A stretch of 10,735 bases of DNA from an uncultured Clostridia bacterium (GTDB lineage Bacteria > Bacillota > Clostridia > Christensenellales > UBA1242). Below are positions 7,021 to 10,735 of this stretch, one piece after another (position 1 is the stretch's first letter; each line of letters begins with the position of its first letter). Below the pieces are notes generated by a model. The model was not told the origin of the DNA and made no database searches. It was given only the letters and a program-made list of their open reading frames with translations. Position numbers and translations under genes: made by a program. The DNA lies in NCBI GenBank assembly GCA_946610655.1, contig CAMOCH010000027.1:1-10735 (forward strand). The letters run 5' to 3'.

Positions 7021-7728
7021 ATGAAAAAAGGACATATTATTTTATCAATTTTAACAAATGCTGTTATTGCATTTTTAATTGTATTTATTGGAGTTTTTGC
7101 TTTTGCTGAGCCAAAGGCAATAAAATCAAACAACATTATTAATGGCTGCGTTTATGCAGGCAACACAGAAAGTAACAAAGTTAGCCTAATGATAAATGTA
7201 TATTGGGGAACAGAGTATATTGAACCAATTTTAAAAATACTTAAAGATGAAAATGTTAAGTGCACATTTTTTGTGGGTGGGGTTTGGGTTGAAAAATATC
7301 CAGATGTTTTAAAACAAATTTATGATGAAGGTCACGAGATTGCAAGTCATGGCTATTCACATAAAGAGCATGAAAAATTATCTTATGACCAAAATCTTTT
7401 GGAAATGCAAAAAACCCACAAACTTGTTTATGATGCAATTGGTTATAACATAACACTTTTTGCACCCCCGGGGGGTTCATATAATAAATATACAGTGACA
7501 GCTGCTGACAGCCTTGGATACACAACTATAATGTGGACAAGAGACACCATAGATTGGCGAGACCAAAACACAGAGCTTATATATAATAGAGCAATTAATG
7601 GAATTAAAGGAGGAGACCTAATTTTGATGCATCCAAAAGAAAAAACCGTTGAAGCATTGAAAGAGATTATTCCTTATGTAAAATCAAAAAATTTGCTTGT
7701 TACAACTGTTTCGGATACAATTTCTTAA
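7021..7728 (+). CDS. ylxY: YlxY-like polysaccharide deacetylase family protein
   Basis: This is a NodB-fold protein of 235 aa, exported or membrane-anchored. Residues 1-4 are basic, 5-28 are hydrophobic, and AFA (27-29) could be a signal peptidase I site. Active members of the fold remove acetyl groups from peptidoglycan or other glycans. Motif 1, usually TFDD, reads M57-I-N-V60 followed by YWG, so the catalytic Asp and a metal Asp are absent. Motif 2 keeps both metal histidines in HGYSH (110-114). Motif 3 reads FAPPGGS (147-153), with Ala in place of Arg. DTIDW (175-179) and LMH (H204) are kept. As I recall, the INV-WG and FAPP variants are typical of the YlxY subfamily, whose gene also sits just after pnp in Bacillus and is linked to spore formers. 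The start has no Shine-Dalgarno, but the next ATG would remove the signal segment. Enzymatic activity is doubtful; fold assignment is strong and subfamily likely. Confidence 0.85.
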   Translation: MKKGHIILSILTNAVIAFLIVFIGVFAFAEPKAIKSNNIINGCVYAGNTESNKVSLMINVYWGTEYIEPILKILKDENVKCTFFVGGVWVEKYPDVLKQIYDEGHEIASHGYSHKEHEKLSYDQNLLEMQKTHKLVYDAIGYNITLFAPPGGSYNKYTVTAADSLGYTTIMWTRDTIDWRDQNTELIYNRAINGIKGGDLILMHPKEKTVEALKEIIPYVKSKNLLVTTVSDTIS

Positions 7729-7790
7729 ATTTTGCTTAATTTTGTTTATTAAAAATGTAAAAAACTTAATATTTTTTATAAAATATATGC

Positions 7791-7818
7791 AAATCTGCTA
7801 GCATTGGCAGATTTTTTT
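7791..7818 (+). terminator. Intrinsic terminator after ylxY-like gene
   Basis: AAAUCUGCUA (7791-7800) pairs with UGGCAGAUUU (7805-7814) over ten base pairs with one G-U, around loop GCAU. The U-run reaches 7818. It ends the deacetylase-like transcript 63 to 90 bases after its stop. The stretch before it (7729-7790) is extremely AT-rich, and I see no gene in it. Confidence 0.85.
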
Positions 7819-7830
7819 GTGCTATATTAT
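7804..7830 (+). promoter_or_regulatory. Possible promoter for the M16-like gene
   Basis: TTGGCA (7804-7809, five of six) lies 15 bases before TATTAT (7825-7830, five of six). An overlapping TATATT (7823-7828) is preceded by TGC as an extended -10. The -35 element overlaps the 3' arm of the preceding terminator. The 15-base spacing is short, so the exact boxes are uncertain, but a promoter is expected between the terminator and the next gene. Confidence 0.45.
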
Positions 7831-7859
7831 GTATAGAAATTTTATTTAGAGGTAAGAAA

Positions 7860-9116
7860 ATGGCAATTTTTACATATGAAAATGGAATGAAAGCAATTTG
7901 TAATGAGAGAATTGATTCTCAAGTTTCTGCAATTGTTGTGCAAGTGAATGGTGGTTCTGGCACAGAAAAAAATAATTTATCGGGTATTAGTGAATATGTT
8001 TCTAGATTACTCCTAACTGGAACAAAAAACTACCCAACAGTTGAAGCTTTGTCTAACTATGCAAAACTTAACGGAATTATATTGAAAACACAAGCAGAAA
8101 GTGAAGGCATTGTGATCAGTGCACTTTGTCCAAGCGAAACACTTAATTTTGCTGTTGAACTTTTGTCTGATATTGTTTTTAACTATGATTTTGATAAACT
8201 TATTTCAGAAAAAGTTAAAAATGAAATGCTTATTGATATTGAAAGACTTCAAGAAAATCATGCATACAACTTGGAAAAGAGTGTAAACCAAAACCTTTTC
8301 TATAGAACAGGACTTGCAAACCCAAAATATGGGTCTTCAATCACCGCAGCAAGATTCAATAATGAAGTTGCTGAAGAATACTGGAAAAGAATTGTCACAC
8401 CAAAAAACACAGTTATTTCTGTTACTGGCAATTTTGAAACCGATGAAATGTATGAAACAATAAAAGAATTCTTTGCTGATAAACTTCCAGAAGATGGAGA
8501 ATATCACAAAATTAAATTTACTTCTGAAGTTGAAGAATATGCTGGATCTCTAAGAACAAGAAACAAAAGACTTAATCAAAGCAGAATTGCAATTGCCTTT
8601 CCAACATATAGCTATAAAAATCCTAAAAAATATTTACCAATGGTGTTAGAGCCAATTATTCTTAAAAAAATAAGAAAATCTTTAAAAATTTCTTCACCAT
8701 ATTTCAATATTGTTGATTTAAAAACAACAAACTATTCTAACAATGGTAAGATTGTTTTTGAAATTGCTGTTGATAACGAATATGTTGAATCATACCTTAA
8801 AAACTTTGTAAGAGCAATTAAAGAGCTTACAATGGAAGAAGCAGTTGGCGATCAAGAATTTGAACTTGAAAAAAATATTTATATTACAAACTTTATGCAC
8901 AAATGCGAAGATGTTTTGGAACAATCATATATTTCTGCAAGAGAGCTTGCTCTTTGCAAACGTTCATTTAATAATTCAAGTGAAAAGCTTAAAATTGAAA
9001 TGCTCACAAGCAAAGATGCAAACAAATATATTGTTGAAACCTTTGATTTAAGAAAAATGTTTGTAAGCTACTTAGGTCATCCTATCAGCTTATCTTATGA
9101 AGATTTAGTAAAATAG
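7860..9116 (+). CDS. M16 (pitrilysin-like) peptidase homologue lacking the zinc site
   Basis: This 418-aa protein has the usual length and two-half layout of a bacterial M16B protein, in the genomic position of Bacillus mlpA/ymxG, between ylxY and the spoIIIE region. The N-terminal half follows the family well: an ENGM start, VVQVNGGSGTE (27-36), GISEYVSRLLLTGT (42-55) and VISVTGNFE (185-193). The zinc and catalytic signature HxxEH should fall at 45-49, but the residues are E45, S48 and R49. The downstream ligand Glu region (EEI in active enzymes) reads I125-D126-I. It is therefore probably not a protease. Non-catalytic M16 proteins are known as partners of active ones, such as mitochondrial subunits and Bacillus YmfF. 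The C-terminal half also lacks an obvious glycine-rich SSRL stretch. AGAGGT (7848-7853) lies six bases before the ATG. No signal peptide is visible, so it is cytoplasmic. Fold assignment is good; role unknown. Confidence 0.85.
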   Translation: MAIFTYENGMKAICNERIDSQVSAIVVQVNGGSGTEKNNLSGISEYVSRLLLTGTKNYPTVEALSNYAKLNGIILKTQAESEGIVISALCPSETLNFAVELLSDIVFNYDFDKLISEKVKNEMLIDIERLQENHAYNLEKSVNQNLFYRTGLANPKYGSSITAARFNNEVAEEYWKRIVTPKNTVISVTGNFETDEMYETIKEFFADKLPEDGEYHKIKFTSEVEEYAGSLRTRNKRLNQSRIAIAFPTYSYKNPKKYLPMVLEPIILKKIRKSLKISSPYFNIVDLKTTNYSNNGKIVFEIAVDNEYVESYLKNFVRAIKELTMEEAVGDQEFELEKNIYITNFMHKCEDVLEQSYISARELALCKRSFNNSSEKLKIEMLTSKDANKYIVETFDLRKMFVSYLGHPISLSYEDLVK

Positions 9117-9120
9117 GGGA
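9115..9120 (+). promoter_or_regulatory. Shine-Dalgarno overlapping the M16 stop, sets a TTG start
   Basis: AGGGGA begins within the TAG stop of the M16-like gene and lies eight bases before TTG at 9129. The first in-frame ATG (9168) has no comparable site and would cut into the first membrane segment. The arrangement implies translational coupling of the two genes. Confidence 0.8.
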
Positions 9121-9128
9121 ATAATACA

Positions 9129-10735
9129 TTGGCTAATGATTTAAAACAAAATAAGGCAAAAAAGATAATGGGATTTATTCTCATTGGTCTTTCTTTGTCT
9201 TTATTTATTTTATCTATAATTCCAAATTTTGTAACCACAAATTTCTTTATGGGAATTTTTGGTATTGTTTGGTATGTTTATTTGCTTGTTATGTTGCTTC
9301 TTGGCATTGGCAACGCAATGGGCTTAAAATTTTTCTATACCAGAAAATTTACTGTAAGAGTCGTCCTTACAATGTTTTTCTTGGTTGCAATACTACACAC
9401 AATTTTCACAAACCAAGCACTTGCAAATTGTTATAGATTTGATGATTATATAAAATATTTGTCTTATTGCTATAATTTGACTGATGGTGCCACTGTTGGT
9501 GGTGCATTTATTGGTATTTTCACTTATTTTATTAAAGCAGTTGTTGGAATTATTGGTGTTTACTGCATACTAGTTATATTATTTTCATTATTTGCTGGGC
9601 TTGTTCTTGACCACCTTATTTCTAACACAGCAAAAAGACGCAAGAAAAAACGTCTTCCAGAAAGACCAAAAAATCAATTCATTATTCCAGAAGAAGACAG
9701 AACTGCTTCTCAAGCAACAACAGAAGAACCAATCAATTCTGCTTCAAACATAGAATCTACCGAATTTTCTGATGTTTTTGATACCAGTGATAATTTGGAT
9801 AAAGATTTTGAAACAAAATCGAATGGAATTTTCTCTTCAAATCAAAGCACTAACAGATATTATGATATGGACTTAAATAACTCAAATAATAGTGACACAA
9901 CAAGAGTTAAGTCTGCAAGAGAAATGTTGTTTGGGCCACAAGATGTCCCTGATGTTACCATGCAAAATGATAGACAAAGAGACATGTTTATGCGCAATTA
10001 TCGTGAAGAAAACAATATTTCCGAAGAAAACAATGAAAAAGAAGATAGTATTTCTACATTATTTGGTGGAAGACAACCACAATCAAGAATTGCGCCTGAA
10101 CCTCAAAATGATAGATTAAGCAGATTTGATAGAAATGCTAGAGATACATCATCAATCAATGTTGATTTAAATAGTGCAGATGATGATAACGATTTTTCTA
10201 TTAAACCAATTGGCGCAGATACTATGTCTGACAGAGGACGTTTATCTAGAACCCCTGACAGAATGAATAATTCTGTTAATTTAGATAGCAGAAATAATGG
10301 TTTTAGAGACATTGAAGATGTTGCTAAGCCTGCAAAAATTGATTTTTCTCAAACAATTAAGCCAGAACCTGTAGCAAAACAAGAAAAACCTCAAGGCAAA
10401 CAAATGGGAATGGCTCCAATTAGATATAACGGAATTCCTATTTCAACATTTAAAGTTTATAAAGAAGACAATGCCGACTATAGTGAAGAATACAGAAGAA
10501 AATCTGCAGCTCTTGAAAAAGTTATGAACGAATTTGATATTGGTGCAAAAGTTATCAATGTTGTTCGTGGACCAAAGGTTACAAGATATGAAATGAGTCT
10601 TCCTGCAGGTGTTTCAACAACAAAAGTTACATCAATTGCATCAAATATTTCTATGGCTCTTGAATCAAGAAGTCAAATTAGAATTGAAGCTCCAATTCCT
10701 GGTAAAAATGCTATTGGTATTGAACTTGAAAATGA
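9129..10735 (+). CDS. ftsK: FtsK/SpoIIIE-type DNA translocase, N-terminal part (runs off the window)
   Basis: FtsK/SpoIIIE proteins pump chromosomal DNA through the closing septum. The frame is open from TTG 9129 to the window end, 535 codons plus two bases, with no stop. The N-terminus has hydrophobic segments at about 13-33, 39-62, 74-93, 121-137 and 139-162, consistent with the four-helix FtsK membrane domain. A basic stretch (KRRKKKR, 169-175) follows and places the rest in the cytoplasm. Residues about 176-430 form a low-complexity Asn/Asp/Ser/Arg-rich linker. The translocase alpha domain begins near Y433 and shows RGPKVTRYE (480-488) and RIEAPIPGK (518-526), hallmark FtsK segments. The Walker A/B beta domain and DNA-reading gamma domain lie beyond the edge. 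The TTG start has a good Shine-Dalgarno overlapping the previous stop. The sequence cannot say whether this is vegetative FtsK/SftA-like or sporulation SpoIIIE, though its place after pnp-ylxY-mlpA matches spoIIIE in Bacillus. Confidence 0.92.
   Translation, partial: MANDLKQNKAKKIMGFILIGLSLSLFILSIIPNFVTTNFFMGIFGIVWYVYLLVMLLLGIGNAMGLKFFYTRKFTVRVVLTMFFLVAILHTIFTNQALANCYRFDDYIKYLSYCYNLTDGATVGGAFIGIFTYFIKAVVGIIGVYCILVILFSLFAGLVLDHLISNTAKRRKKKRLPERPKNQFIIPEEDRTASQATTEEPINSASNIESTEFSDVFDTSDNLDKDFETKSNGIFSSNQSTNRYYDMDLNNSNNSDTTRVKSAREMLFGPQDVPDVTMQNDRQRDMFMRNYREENNISEENNEKEDSISTLFGGRQPQSRIAPEPQNDRLSRFDRNARDTSSINVDLNSADDDNDFSIKPIGADTMSDRGRLSRTPDRMNNSVNLDSRNNGFRDIEDVAKPAKIDFSQTIKPEPVAKQEKPQGKQMGMAPIRYNGIPISTFKVYKEDNADYSEEYRRKSAALEKVMNEFDIGAKVINVVRGPKVTRYEMSLPAGVSTTKVTSIASNISMALESRSQIRIEAPIPGKNAIGIELEN

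Noticed and set aside
7729..7790. Possible small RNA or extra promoter in the AT-rich stretch after the ylxY-like gene
   Set aside because: Several TATAAA-like words occur, but none has a convincing -35 box at proper spacing, and no hairpin is visible apart from the terminator that follows.
9892..10119. A 75-residue + strand frame within the FtsK linker
   Set aside because: It is out of frame with the continuous FtsK reading frame and has no ribosome site; it arises because the linker is low in stop codons in that frame.

Overview
The window is AT-rich, with every gene on the + strand and packed closely. It carries a typical low-GC Bacillota (Clostridia-like) set of housekeeping genes. TGA is used as a stop (the first gene ends in TGA), which argues against a mycoplasma-type code. 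AGA is the usual arginine codon and CCA the usual proline codon, with some CGT in rpsO and pnp. The lineage is inferred from gene order and protein families only. The gene set and lack of mobile DNA suggest a core chromosomal segment, perhaps from an uncultured gut-type Clostridia or a related reduced lineage.

Layout. (1) 1-4406: recJ (single-strand exonuclease) and a long RelA/SpoT-type (p)ppGpp enzyme overlap by four bases (ATGA). (2) 4407-4859: a strong sigma-A-type promoter, a structured leader of about 75 nt, rpsO (S15), then a strong hairpin between rpsO and pnp. (3) 4860-6985: pnp (polynucleotide phosphorylase) and a classic intrinsic terminator. (4) 6987-7818: a YlxY-like membrane-anchored polysaccharide-deacetylase relative with its own promoter-like sequence, no Shine-Dalgarno, and a second intrinsic terminator. 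(5) 7804-10735: an M16 peptidase-like protein without its zinc site, then an FtsK/SpoIIIE DNA translocase starting at TTG and running off the right edge before its ATPase motor.

How the genes fit together. recJ-rel is one conserved Bacillota neighbourhood (apt usually lies between them and is absent here). rpsO-pnp-ylxY-mlpA-spoIIIE is another, and the window joins the two. The roles are DNA repair, stringent response, ribosome assembly, RNA decay, envelope work and chromosome segregation.

I do not see a clearly new multi-gene system. The points that stand out are: a Rel protein whose hydrolase domain keeps its metal ligands but has lost the E-D catalytic pair; two consecutive proteins (deacetylase-like and M16-like) without canonical catalytic residues; an rpsO leader that can be drawn as either a double hairpin or a pseudoknot; a possible leaderless mRNA for the deacetylase-like gene; and a long Asn/Asp/Ser-rich linker in the FtsK protein. 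There are no tRNA or rRNA genes, CRISPR arrays, insertion sequences or long repeats, and no gene-free stretch over 300 bases; the longest gaps are 4407-4530 and 7729-7859.
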